From: Helicobacter mustelae
GTDB taxonomy: Bacteria > Campylobacterota > Campylobacteria > Campylobacterales > Helicobacteraceae
Direction of reading: 5' to 3'
NCBI RefSeq assembly: GCF_900476215.1
Contig: NZ_LS483446.1
Coordinates: 124,001-188,000, forward strand
Length of the DNA stretch: 64,000 nt
This document shows, piece by piece, positions 20,176 through 30,030 of the stretch (position 1 is its first letter; the number at the start of each line of letters is the position of its first letter). Under the pieces are notes generated by a model. The model made no database searches and had not been told where the DNA came from. It worked only from the letters and a program-made list of their open reading frames with translations. Both the position numbers and the translations under genes were made by a program.

Positions 20176-23100
20176 TTATTGCTCTGCTGGTGTTTGTGCA
20201 TCCTTAGTAGGCGTATTCTCTATAGGTGATCCTTCTGCTCCTTTTTCTCCCTCCTTAGTCTTTGGAGCATCTTGTGATGGAGTCTCTGGAGCATGTGTGC
20301 TCTGTATGTTTTCATCGAGTGGATGGGTCTCTTTTTCCTGCTCTTGCTCCCTCTCTCCAGCGTCTTTGGCTTCATCCTTCTTAACGTGGTTGGTTTGTGT
20401 GGTAATTATCGGCTTGTAGTCCTTATTCTCACCAAAGCTATAGCGATATCCCACATTGAATTGATAATTGGTGATGAAGGAGCCACCAAAGCTTCTCTCT
20501 AGGTCAATATAGACTCGGTGATGGTCTTTGATGAGGAAGTTAGTCCCCAGATTGAGCAAGAAGCCATTGCCTGAGACAAAGGGAGTGAGTGTAGTGGCAG
20601 AATATGCAGATACTAGGTTGACCTGTCCACCACTGATATAGGTACCTCTATAGAATGTACCTAGATAAATCTCAGATTTAAAGCCCTTGCCCTCTGTGAA
20701 TTTATCAAACTTATAGCCAAAGCTAGCACCTGCACGAGTTCGCACTGTAATAATGGCTTCCTGCTTGCCAAAGAGAGTGTTATTATTGAGCGCTTGGGTG
20801 AATTGATTGCTATTGAAATAACCCAGTGCCACCTCTCCTTGTGGTGTGATATACCATTCATTATTCTCTCCTAGCAAGAAGCGATAACCAATCTCCTCTG
20901 AGAAGGTGAAGGCAGCATTATTGGTGTTGTATTTGTTATTCTGTCCTTGCATCTGCAGGGATGTAGAAATGATGCTTAGCTTTATCACACTATCACTATA
21001 AAATCCATTGAGCCATTTGGTATCTTTGCTTGCACCATCTTGTACATAGGAGTTATACAGTGCAATTTCCAGTGCATTGCTATTGCCATCCTTGAGTCCA
21101 AAGACTTGATTTTCAAACACAAAGTTCTTAGTGCTAGTGATTGCATTGGCATAGCTAATGGCAAATCCTAGATAGTTATTGGCTCCTTCACTTCCAAAGG
21201 CATAGTCATAACCCCCCTGCAGCGTGGTGTAGAGAGATTTACTATCTACTGCAAATCTTGTAACCTGCTCACCATTAAAGAGCCTAATCCATAGACCATT
21301 GGCATTGGGATTATTTCTAAGCTCTCCTAGGCGTTTATTGAGGCTATTGATATTGGCTAGATAGAGCTGATATCCACTAGCAAGTGCTGCTAGAGTAGCA
21401 TCCCTTGCTCCTGCCATGAGGCTAATGGTTCTATCTGCTAGATTGGTGTAATAATAAGCATTGCCATTTACATCTTTGCGACCCAAAGTAAAGATGCCTT
21501 GATCAAAGCCTTGGATACTTGTGATTTTTGTAGTATCTCCTTGCTTATTCAAGCCATTGAAGATCACAGAATTTGCTGCGCCATTTTTGACTTCTGCAAG
21601 GACTGCATATTGGGGGCTCTTACTTGAGCTATTGGCATTAATAAATCCAATGCTAAGTGTCTCATTGAGCACATTTGCAGGGGTTTGAGTAGCTGAAGGC
21701 GCAGGGGTAGCTAGAGCGCCACTGACAGAGAAGGAGCCTGGCTGGGTAACAGAAATTCTCTGAAATCCATTCCCACTATCTGCCGCCTTGGTAGAATCAC
21801 TAGCTCCACCATTGGGAGTGCTTGCAGTGCTATTTTGATTGGCACCTTCTATGATGATCCTATCACTTCCTCCAGCAACTACAACTGTGCTAGTACTGCC
21901 TTGAGTCTTGCCAGTGCCTGCTGCTGTGGTGGTTTTGCCAATATCCTCTATGCTAGCAAAGGCATTGTTTTTGCCAGTTCCTAAATCTTTGGTGGTGCCC
22001 ATTACTTTGAAATCAACGTGATTTGCAGTGATGTTTTTGATGGTGAGTGTGCGGAAGGTGGTATTTATGCTTCGCTCTTGTTTATTTCCTGCTAGAGAGA
22101 CCACAGCTCCATAAGTGTCCTTATCTGAGCTTAGGGTGTTGATGGTCCCACCCTGACCATGGATCTCAATCACAGATCTATTTACCAATGCCACATTGAG
22201 ATTTGCATTATTTGCTGCCCCAAAGGCTTGTTGTGCTGTGATATTGAGCGTGGTGTTTGCTGCTAGGGAGATGTTAGTATTTTGTGCTGCATAGATTCCA
22301 TAGTTATTGCTATCTAGGATTGTATTTCCTAGCTTAAATTGTGCATTAGCCACATTACCATAGAGGCTAGCCTGTGTATTATTGCTTCCAGTAGAGCCAC
22401 TGCTATCTTTTCCATTCCCAGCAGTTGTGCTAAAGCTCACAGCACTAGTATTATTGCTGCCTACGATACTGACATTCTTGCCTACAATGAGGGTTCCCAC
22501 ACTTCCATCTACAATCACTGGGCCAGCACTACCGGCTTTAGTAGAAGTGGCATGAATGATGAGTTGTCTGACATCTGTACTTCCTGTCTTTGCTCCTGTG
22601 GTGCTTGCAGGACCTGCAGAGAGTTTGAGGGCACCGCCATTGATTTTGATACCTGTGGCGGTGTTGCCTGTAAGATCCATGATGAGATTTGCATCAAGGT
22701 TTATGGTGCCACCATTTCCCTTGGTCTCGATCCCCACGACATTGATAGGGCTATTTGTAGTGCTTGCTAACACTGTTGCAAGCGCTATAGTTTTGGTAGG
22801 ATCTGGTTGGGTCTGATCGCTGGATTTTACTTCAGGAGTGGAAGAGCCTTGAGTTTGGTCTGTGCTTCCAGCGGTGGGCTGGGATTGGGATTGGGGTTGG
22901 CTTTCTGAGGTTTTACCTGCAGCGTCGGCTACCTTGGTGGTGTCTTTGCCTGTGTCATCGGCTTGTGGGGCTGGCTTGGAGGGTGTTGGAGTAGAGGTGC
23001 TTCCACTACTTCCAGTAGTGCCCTGATTGCTAGGTTGAGTTTGAGGTGCAGGAGCGGGTGTAGATGTAGCTGGGTTGGCATTTACACTGACCTTGGTGGC

Positions 23101-26100
23101 GCCTACAATATTTAGCACCGTATCCTCAACGCCACCGCTGATGCTTATACCTGTGAAAGTCCCTGTACCATTGGGGCTGTCAGAGCTGTCGGTATTTCTG
23201 ACTTCTAAATTCCCGCTAATATTAGCGCTCTGTGCAGCACCAAAGGCTGTGAGCGTGGAGTTTCCAGTGCCATTGGCCAGGACATTAGTAGAGTTATTAC
23301 CCTCGCCAAATACATAGCTTGTGCCAGAAAGATTGTTGTAAATCACAGTCGTGCCAATGCGTCCACTACCTCTAGGCATGCTCGGGGCAGATCCTGCGAT
23401 GATGCGCACGCCTTCTTTGATATTGAGAGTTGCACCTGTGGTGGTTGCTGGTAACACAGCGTCTTTGGAAGTAGTGCTAGTGCTATTGATGCCAGGGACA
23501 GTGGTGCCTACAGCGATTATCGCTCCATTTTGCCCCACATTGCTAAAGATAATATCCCCCTTGCCTTCTAGATTGAAGCTATGCTCTTTGACTAGGATGC
23601 CATAGGCATTGTAGGGAGAAGCAGCGGAGGTTGCAGATGGAGTGCTGGCAGTATTACCGCCTGCGATGTCAAAAGTTAGTGTGGCTGGTGTGGTTTTGCC
23701 ATTTGTGTCAGTACTAGCGCCAAGTGTGAGCGTGAGAGGGCTAGTCTGTGTGCTTGGGCTAGTTGAATTGCCACTACTTACTGCGTTGACCCCAGGAGTG
23801 CTAGGAGTTGCTTTGCTATTTGCTATGATTCCAGCTACTAGGCCGCTTTTGCTATGCACAGAAAAGCTAGCATTTCCCTGCATATTGGTGCTAGCCCCAA
23901 GCACGATAGCAGCCAGATTGTCAGTCTCAGCGACGAAGCTGGCCACCGTGCTTTTGCCAAAGTCATAGATGTCGCCACCTAGATTGTCTGTGATGATGGC
24001 TTTGGGTGGGTTATTTGCTGCCTGCGTGGAGTTTATAGCTGGGACATTGATGGAGCTATTTTGTAGAGTCAGCGTGCCAGATGTGTTTTTAATCACATAG
24101 AGTAAGCCATTTTTGCCTGCAGTAGCATCTTGTGCTGCATTCTTTGGAGGTGTTGCATCACTCCCCACTCCCGCATCAATCCCCGGATCCTTTTCTGCCG
24201 TGTTTGCTGCGAGTACGATCTCAGTGCTCCTAGCTTGTTTCGCCCCTTGTGTGCTATCTCCTCCACTTTCTCCGCTAGCACCGCTTGCTTGTGTGTCATG
24301 GCTAGAGCCTTGAGCGACACTATTGACTTGGCTTTGTGGGGCTGGGCTGTCTTCAGATCTAGCGGGGGAAGGTGGGCTACTGGGTGAGGTGTCAGCGCTA
24401 TTTGTCGCTTGGTCTCCCTTTGTTTGCGCTGAAGGAGTGCTGGAGGAGTTAGATTTATCGCTAGTCTGACTGTTTGAGGTACCAGAGTCATTAGCTTGTG
24501 GTGGGGTCACTTGGGGTTTGGGGGCGTCTTGCACTTGACTGCCTTCTTTTCCAGCGGCTATATTGACATTGATGATGGCATTTTTGATGGTACTATTGCC
24601 AGAGTTTGCGATGGCGATGGCATCGCCTCCATTACCATTGGTCCCGCTAGTGGCTTTGGCGCCATTGCCACCTATGGCAATCACATCGACTTGGCTGCCA
24701 TCGATGCTACCGCCTTCGAGCGCGATGCCTGTAGCATTGCCACCATTGCCTGTGCCACTTCCGCCATTGCCACCTTGTGCGTGAAATTTAAAAGTACCAC
24801 CACCAAGTGTAGCGCCAGCATTGATGGCTATGCCTACTGCAGCAGCACCGTTTCCGTTGCCTGCAGCAGCGCTGGTAGCAGTGGAGTTATCTTGCCCTGC
24901 CATTTTCGCCCCCTGCACCATAGCTCCGGGTGCCGTTACAGTGATTGCGCCATTTTCTTGTGCGGGAGCTTTACCACCAGCATAGCCACCGGCATAGACG
25001 GAGAGCGAGTCTGCTTGCTTTCCACTCTCTGTAGTAGGGCTTGCAGAGGTGAGCGTACCACCGCTGAGCTGTATCCCTGTGACAGTTTTGTCATCCACAG
25101 TGCCAGTGGGTGTGCCGCCTACGGTGAGGACGCCTTTTGCGTAGACCTTGCCCTGTTTGACATCCATCCCAATTGTGGAGACATTTTGTGCTTCGCTAGA
25201 GATGAATGTGCCGCTGTCAAAATTGGATGTGGTTGCTTTGCCAAAGTTGAAGTTGCTCACTGTGTTGGCGTTGGTATTGACTATGATGCCAGTGTAGGGT
25301 GATGTGCTATCTGTGCCTTGGTTTTGCTCTGTGGGGGTGGTGCCAACGACAATCTGAGCACCATTTTCAATCACGACTCCATAATTTCCATCACTCTGAG
25401 TTGCCGGAGCTTTTGGAGGATTGGGAGGACTAGCGGGTTGGGTGGTTTGGTTGTCGATGACATAGGTCATGCCAGCAGTGCCTGCTTTGGCATTTGCCTC
25501 ATTAGCCCCACCCGCTCCTGCTGTGAGTTGTGAGAAGATGATCTTGCCCTGGCCGCTCAACACTACGGGTTTGTTGTTCGTACCCACTAGGATGCCTGTG
25601 GCATTGCCTCCATTACCGCCACTTCCTCCATTGCCACCTTGGATGTTTTGGAAAGTCACAGTGCTATTGTTTTCAAAGATGAGTGCAGTGCTGCCATATT
25701 GACTGCCAACGATGCCCACGGCTTGCCCGCCGTTTTTGGAATTTGTTTGGCTGTTCCCATTGCCTGCGGTAATGTTTGCAAAGGTGATATTTGCCACCTT
25801 GCTAGCATCATTATTGTCTTTGGTTGAATTCTCGCTTATACCAAAGACCAACACAGAAGCGGGATCGCTGTTTTTTGCATCAGGTGCTGCAGGAGCTGGG
25901 TCACTGGCAAGGACGACAGCAGCCGGTGCCTTTGGCGCGCTCGGTGCTGGTGGCGCTGCTGGTGGTGTTGGCTTGAATTCTTTTTGTGATCCCATGATGC
26001 CATAGGCATCGCCAGTCTTGTCATTGGTCACAGAAAAGCTAGCATTTCCCTGGAATACGACTGCGTCGCTGAGCGTATTGATTACCACGGCTGCGACATT

Positions 26101-28587
26101 GGTCGGCTCTGTTTGTTGTGCACCATCTTTGCTAGATGCTAGGGATTGCGTGGTGGGTTGGCTTAGAGTCAGTGAGGCAATTGTTTTATTCTCACCGGTT
26201 CCGAAGTTATAGATATCTCCCCCACCTCCATCTGCGATGATCGCACGCACGCTAGGGGTAGAATCACGACCCACAGTGAGCGTGGAGTTCTTTAGCGTGA
26301 GTGTGCCAGATTGGTTTTGGAGTGCCCATGCGATACCATCATTACTGTTATGTTCCTGCACTACGGGCTGTTCTGTGGTGGCTACTGGATTGATGACTTG
26401 GATGCCCGCATTCCCCTCAGAGAGTTTAATCTCTATGTTGCTATTTTCGATCTTGCTATTCCCTTCATTAAGGAGGGCTATGGCATCGCCACCATTATTG
26501 CTGCCAGTGTTTTGTTTGGCACCATTGCCCCCCGCTACCGCTAGCTTGAACACACCTCCTCCAAGTGTTCCGCCTTTGAGCGCAATGCCTATGGCATTAC
26601 TCGCGCCAAGATGCAGACCATTAGCACTGCCACCAGGAGCATTGATGCTTACCGCGGTACCTCCGATGACGGCGAGATTGAGACCGCTGCCTGTTGCAGT
26701 GAGGGTGGTATTATTGCCTACGGTGATACCTATGGCGTTCTCGCGATTGTTATCATTTTGGCTTGCTTTGACATGGCCGCCAAAGACTGCAAAATTACCT
26801 GTAACATTTGCATTCCCTGATTGGAGCTCCATACCCTCGATGGAACTATTTTGGTGGAGCTTGGTGACCATGGTGGCACCGCCCTCGCCAAAATTGAAAT
26901 TGGCAGTCTTGCCAGTGTCATTGACCAAAATCGCTGCATAGGGAGTAGTTGTGTCACTGCCGCTTCCCCCACTAGAGCCTGTGCTGCTAGGATCTGTGCC
27001 GACAATGATCTGCGCTCCTCCCTCTAGGATGATGCTGCCAGGAACTGGTCCTGTAGGCATATTACTTCCAGGAGGATTACTTTGTGTTCTCGTGCTTTGG
27101 TTGTCGATGACGTAGGTATTGCCCGCAGTTGCATTTTCACCAGAGCCCTTTTGCCCCCCGGTAAGCTGTGAGAAAATCACTTTTCCAGGGCCATTTAAAA
27201 CAACACCTCTGTCGTTTTGGTTTATCATGATGCCTATAGCATTGCCACCATTGCCCTTGCCTCCATTACCGCCAGTGAGAGTGAAGGTAAGGGAGTTGTT
27301 TTGACTAGAGTCAGGTTTAGCAACATCAGGGGTGATGACGCTGCCACCATTGCCAAACTTGACTATGATATCACTAGCACTGCTTCCAGCAATCCCAATC
27401 GCGTTCCCGCCGTTTCCATTTTGTGCTCCTGTGGTAGTGCTAGCTGTGGTTGCAGCAGTTACAGTGGCACTTCCTTCTGTCGCTGTGCCACTTCCGCCAT
27501 TGCCGCCTACGAGATGGAAGCTAGCCTGCGCATTATTCAATGTCAAAGTCACTGCTTGCTTGGGATTGCTGGTAGTTGGTGACGGGGCGCTCTTAGCGGT
27601 TACAAGAGGCTGTGTGCCACCACTGCCAGAGCTGGCTGCATCAGGGTTGCCAATCCCAATAGCATCTCCCCCATCACTACTAGCAGTACCATTCCCTCCT
27701 TGAATGTTTGCAAATTTTAGCACTCCAGAAAAAGTCGCATTATTTGCCATCCATACTCCGATGGCAGATCCTCCCTCTTTTCCTTGGATGTTTGTAAAAG
27801 TAGTAGTACCAAAGTTGTAAATCAGGCCAGTTGCGCCATTGCTGCTGCCACTTCCTCCACTGCTAGCTGCTGGACCATTGTAGATCCCATAACTCGCACC
27901 ACTAGCTAGAGTCCCTCCGCTAGCCCCAGCGGAAGAGTCTGCACTGCGTGCTTGGGGTTGTGTGGCAGTTGTGCTCTGCCCATCAACAGCTATAGAAACC
28001 TTATCAAAGGTCAGACTCCCTCCAGTAAAATTGATGATTTTATCCCCTGCTTTGAATCCTTTAAATAATATGCTGCCATCACTAGTGCTTGGGGTGGTGG
28101 CTGTGCCACCTCCTCCACTGCTAGTAGTATTATTTTTACCCGTAATGATAAGTCCAACATCGGATTGCGCATCACTAGCCAGGCCAATTCCTGTATTTGT
28201 CCCTGTAGTAACACTACTTGTCACTGTTACTGTAGAGGTATTTTGTTTTAAATGCGCTGTAATAGGATTTGTTGTAGCGCTTGTAGGTTTGAATTCAATG
28301 GCTGTTTGATTGGGAGTAGTGATATTAATCGTTTCAGGAATTTCTTTCTTATCAGAGTCAATGGTAATGGGGGCATTGCTTGTGGTAGTGCTTGCTTGAG
28401 CCAAAGCAGTTTGTAGAGTAAATGCCAACGTAGAGGCGATGAAGCAAGAGGAGCCAAAGGCCCTTAAGGGCCTTTTGAAATAGCCTATACTAGGAGCATT
28501 GGCTATATCTGTGCAATCATTTTTATTTGTGCTGCTATTTGCCCAGGTTTTCTCCGCCCAAGAAGGTTGATGGAATTTTTTATTCAT
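20176..28587 (-). CDS. Giant autotransporter, Hsr/VacA-family-like (2803 residues)
   Basis: A type V secreted surface protein. The start is ATG 28587, preceded by GAGGAGA; the frame is open 21 codons further up without a site. A long extended signal sequence (about 65 residues) has a charged N-part, then CFIASTLAFTLQTALAQA. The passenger (about residues 65-2480) is Gly/Ser/Thr/Asn-rich with many GGNGG and G.AIGI repeats of beta-helix character, two diverged copies of a roughly 600-residue module, and Pro/Ser/Gln-rich disordered linkers. The last about 300 residues before NVGYRYSF are a translocator barrel (GLWIRLFNGEQVTRF starts it). An 81-residue hydrophilic tail follows the barrel. Both ends are identical to the right-hand gene. 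It probably undergoes antigenic and phase variation (inference). Confidence 0.93.
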   Translation of the reverse strand: MNKKFHQPSWAEKTWANSSTNKNDCTDIANAPSIGYFKRPLRAFGSSCFIASTLAFTLQTALAQASTTTSNAPITIDSDKKEIPETINITTPNQTAIEFKPTSATTNPITAHLKQNTSTVTVTSSVTTGTNTGIGLASDAQSDVGLIITGKNNTTSSGGGGTATTPSTSDGSILFKGFKAGDKIINFTGGSLTFDKVSIAVDGQSTTATQPQARSADSSAGASGGTLASGASYGIYNGPAASSGGSGSSNGATGLIYNFGTTTFTNIQGKEGGSAIGVWMANNATFSGVLKFANIQGGNGTASSDGGDAIGIGNPDAASSGSGGTQPLVTAKSAPSPTTSNPKQAVTLTLNNAQASFHLVGGNGGSGTATEGSATVTAATTASTTTGAQNGNGGNAIGIAGSSASDIIVKFGNGGSVITPDVAKPDSSQNNSLTFTLTGGNGGKGNGGNAIGIMINQNDRGVVLNGPGKVIFSQLTGGQKGSGENATAGNTYVIDNQSTRTQSNPPGSNMPTGPVPGSIILEGGAQIIVGTDPSSTGSSGGSGSDTTTPYAAILVNDTGKTANFNFGEGGATMVTKLHQNSSIEGMELQSGNANVTGNFAVFGGHVKASQNDNNRENAIGITVGNNTTLTATGSGLNLAVIGGTAVSINAPGGSANGLHLGASNAIGIALKGGTLGGGVFKLAVAGGNGAKQNTGSNNGGDAIALLNEGNSKIENSNIEIKLSEGNAGIQVINPVATTEQPVVQEHNSNDGIAWALQNQSGTLTLKNSTLTVGRDSTPSVRAIIADGGGGDIYNFGTGENKTIASLTLSQPTTQSLASSKDGAQQTEPTNVAAVVINTLSDAVVFQGNASFSVTNDKTGDAYGIMGSQKEFKPTPPAAPPAPSAPKAPAAVVLASDPAPAAPDAKNSDPASVLVFGISENSTKDNNDASKVANITFANITAGNGNSQTNSKNGGQAVGIVGSQYGSTALIFENNSTVTFQNIQGGNGGSGGNGGNATGILVGTNNKPVVLSGQGKIIFSQLTAGAGGANEANAKAGTAGMTYVIDNQTTQPASPPNPPKAPATQSDGNYGVVIENGAQIVVGTTPTEQNQGTDSTSPYTGIIVNTNANTVSNFNFGKATTSNFDSGTFISSEAQNVSTIGMDVKQGKVYAKGVLTVGGTPTGTVDDKTVTGIQLSGGTLTSASPTTESGKQADSLSVYAGGYAGGKAPAQENGAITVTAPGAMVQGAKMAGQDNSTATSAAAGNGNGAAAVGIAINAGATLGGGTFKFHAQGGNGGSGTGNGGNATGIALEGGSIDGSQVDVIAIGGNGAKATSGTNGNGGDAIAIANSGNSTIKNAIINVNIAAGKEGSQVQDAPKPQVTPPQANDSGTSNSQTSDKSNSSSTPSAQTKGDQATNSADTSPSSPPSPARSEDSPAPQSQVNSVAQGSSHDTQASGASGESGGDSTQGAKQARSTEIVLAANTAEKDPGIDAGVGSDATPPKNAAQDATAGKNGLLYVIKNTSGTLTLQNSSINVPAINSTQAANNPPKAIITDNLGGDIYDFGKSTVASFVAETDNLAAIVLGASTNMQGNASFSVHSKSGLVAGIIANSKATPSTPGVNAVSSGNSTSPSTQTSPLTLTLGASTDTNGKTTPATLTFDIAGGNTASTPSATSAASPYNAYGILVKEHSFNLEGKGDIIFSNVGQNGAIIAVGTTVPGINSTSTTSKDAVLPATTTGATLNIKEGVRIIAGSAPSMPRGSGRIGTTVIYNNLSGTSYVFGEGNNSTNVLANGTGNSTLTAFGAAQSANISGNLEVRNTDSSDSPNGTGTFTGISISGGVEDTVLNIVGATKVSVNANPATSTPAPAPQTQPSNQGTTGSSGSTSTPTPSKPAPQADDTGKDTTKVADAAGKTSESQPQSQSQPTAGSTDQTQGSSTPEVKSSDQTQPDPTKTIALATVLASTTNSPINVVGIETKGNGGTINLDANLIMDLTGNTATGIKINGGALKLSAGPASTTGAKTGSTDVRQLIIHATSTKAGSAGPVIVDGSVGTLIVGKNVSIVGSNNTSAVSFSTTAGNGKDSSGSTGSNNTQASLYGNVANAQFKLGNTILDSNNYGIYAAQNTNISLAANTTLNITAQQAFGAANNANLNVALVNRSVIEIHGQGGTINTLSSDKDTYGAVVSLAGNKQERSINTTFRTLTIKNITANHVDFKVMGTTKDLGTGKNNAFASIEDIGKTTTAAGTGKTQGSTSTVVVAGGSDRIIIEGANQNSTASTPNGGASDSTKAADSGNGFQRISVTQPGSFSVSGALATPAPSATQTPANVLNETLSIGFINANSSSKSPQYAVLAEVKNGAANSVIFNGLNKQGDTTKITSIQGFDQGIFTLGRKDVNGNAYYYTNLADRTISLMAGARDATLAALASGYQLYLANINSLNKRLGELRNNPNANGLWIRLFNGEQVTRFAVDSKSLYTTLQGGYDYAFGSEGANNYLGFAISYANAITSTKNFVFENQVFGLKDGNSNALEIALYNSYVQDGASKDTKWLNGFYSDSVIKLSIISTSLQMQGQNNKYNTNNAAFTFSEEIGYRFLLGENNEWYITPQGEVALGYFNSNQFTQALNNNTLFGKQEAIITVRTRAGASFGYKFDKFTEGKGFKSEIYLGTFYRGTYISGGQVNLVSAYSATTLTPFVSGNGFLLNLGTNFLIKDHHRVYIDLERSFGGSFITNYQFNVGYRYSFGENKDYKPIITTQTNHVKKDEAKDAGEREQEQEKETHPLDENIQSTHAPETPSQDAPKTKEGEKGAEGSPIENTPTKDAQTPAEQ
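20422..22640 (-). repeat. 3' inverted repeat arm (left), 2.2 kb
   Basis: Encodes the end of the passenger and the barrel of the left gene. It is the reverse complement of 32720-34938. The paired coordinates sum to 55360 at both ends, so the arms have equal length with no net indel, and the translations agree throughout. Confidence 0.93.
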
Positions 28588-28669
28588 AATGAGAAGTCTC
28601 CTCAGAATTAAATTTTTTGGCATTTTCCCATAACTTTTAGCAAAAATCAAGATTTTGGCGAAAGTTGTT
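27772..28669 (-). repeat. 5' inverted repeat arm (left), 0.9 kb
   Basis: Covers the upstream region from 28669, the ribosome binding site and the first about 270 codons of the left gene. It is the reverse complement of 29133-30030. The coordinates sum to 57802 at both ends and at the start codons, showing equal length. Confidence 0.93.
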
Positions 28670-28702
28670 ATGGATGGAGTTATACAAAAAGATTAAAAGA
28701 AA

Positions 28703-28720
28703 TTGATAATTATTAATCAA
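28703..28720 (-). promoter_or_regulatory. Fur-box-like palindrome
   Basis: TTGATAATTATTAATCAA resembles the 7-1-7 Helicobacter Fur consensus TAATAATnATTATTA, matching about five of seven on each side. It lies upstream of the left autotransporter start, near possible -10 elements (TATAAAAC). Iron control is inference. Confidence 0.4.
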
Positions 28721-28765
28721 AATAGTTTTATAGAGAAACAGAAAACAAATTTGTAGGAGTTTTGC

Positions 28766-28779
28766 GGGGGGGGGGGGGG
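28766..28779. repeat. Poly-G tract, 14 bases
   Basis: Fourteen consecutive G in the intergenic promoter region. Tracts of this length are slippage hot spots and the classic phase-variation device of Helicobacter and Campylobacter. Being non-coding, it would act on promoter spacing or strength. Confidence 0.9.
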
Positions 28780-29132
28780 TGCATTTTGCTGCATCTCCCT
28801 AACAGAGGGATATAGCAGCTCTAGTCATGCAATCTTTTTTGAAAGAAAATCCAGTTTTTTTAAAAAAATGACAAAAATTTCTATCAAATGGGAATTTTTT
28901 GCATAAAAATACATTTTTTATCTCAAAAATTCTCCTCAATGGAAATTTATTATTGCTTTTTATTGCTTTGCTATTACCCTAAATCCTTAAGTATCACTTT
29001 CTAGATTTGCTATCACTGTACTTTTGTCTATCGCTGTTTTTTGCAGGTGTCTTAGCAGGTGGGTTTTCTCGCTGCTATCAGGTTTGCTTGAGAGGAATAA
29101 CCACACGCAAAACACTAAACCCTTGCCCCTCC

Positions 29133-30030
29133 AACAACTTTCGCCAAAATCTTGATTTTTGCTAAAAGTTATGGGAAAATGCCAAAAAATTTAATTCTGA
29201 GGAGACTTCTCATTATGAATAAAAAATTCCATCAACCTTCTTGGGCGGAGAAAACCTGGGCAAATAGCAGCACAAATAAAAATGATTGCACAGATATAGC
29301 CAATGCTCCTAGTATAGGCTATTTCAAAAGGCCCTTAAGGGCCTTTGGCTCCTCTTGCTTCATCGCCTCTACGTTGGCATTTACTCTACAAACTGCTTTG
29401 GCTCAAGCAAGCACTACCACAAGCAATGCCCCCATTACCATTGACTCTGATAAGAAAGAAATTCCTGAAACGATTAATATCACTACTCCCAATCAAACAG
29501 CCATTGAATTCAAACCTACAAGCGCTACAACAAATCCTATTACAGCGCATTTAAAACAAAATACCTCTACAGTAACAGTGACAAGTAGTGTTACTACAGG
29601 GACAAATACAGGAATTGGCCTGGCTAGTGATGCGCAATCCGATGTTGGACTTATCATTACGGGTAAAAATAATACTACTAGCAGTGGAGGAGGTGGCACA
29701 GCCACCACCCCAAGCACTAGTGATGGCAGCATATTATTTAAAGGATTCAAAGCAGGGGATAAAATCATCAATTTTACTGGAGGGAGTCTGACCTTTGATA
29801 AGGTTTCTATAGCTGTTGATGGGCAGAGCACAACTGCCACACAACCCCAAGCACGCAGTGCAGACTCTTCCGCTGGGGCTAGCGGAGGGACTCTAGCTAG
29901 TGGTGCGAGTTATGGGATCTACAATGGTCCAGCAGCTAGCAGTGGAGGAAGTGGCAGCAGCAATGGCGCAACTGGCCTGATTTACAACTTTGGTACTACT
30001 ACTTTTACAAACATCCAAGGAAAAGAGGGA
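29133..30030 (+). repeat. 5' inverted repeat arm (right), 0.9 kb
   Basis: Mirror of 27772-28669: upstream 82 bases, start region and first about 270 codons of the right gene. The arms end where the passengers diverge at the GKEG codons. Confidence 0.93.

Larger units (their letters stand above)
28670..29132. promoter_or_regulatory. 463-base spacer between divergent autotransporter genes
   Basis: The only unique DNA between the 5' inverted repeat arms, so it should be invertible. It holds a run of 14 G (28766-28779), the palindrome TTGATAATTATTAATCAA (28703-28720) and AT-rich stretches suitable for promoters on either side. No gene is seen. The G run and palindrome lie on the left-gene side, 179 and 116 bases from that start codon. 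Confidence 0.85.

Noticed and set aside
20661-28457. Many open frames antisense to the left autotransporter (and their mirror images at 29345-34699)
   Set aside because: They are shadows of Gly/Ser/Thr-rich coding sequence, come in mirrored pairs because of the inverted repeats, and lack ribosome binding sites.
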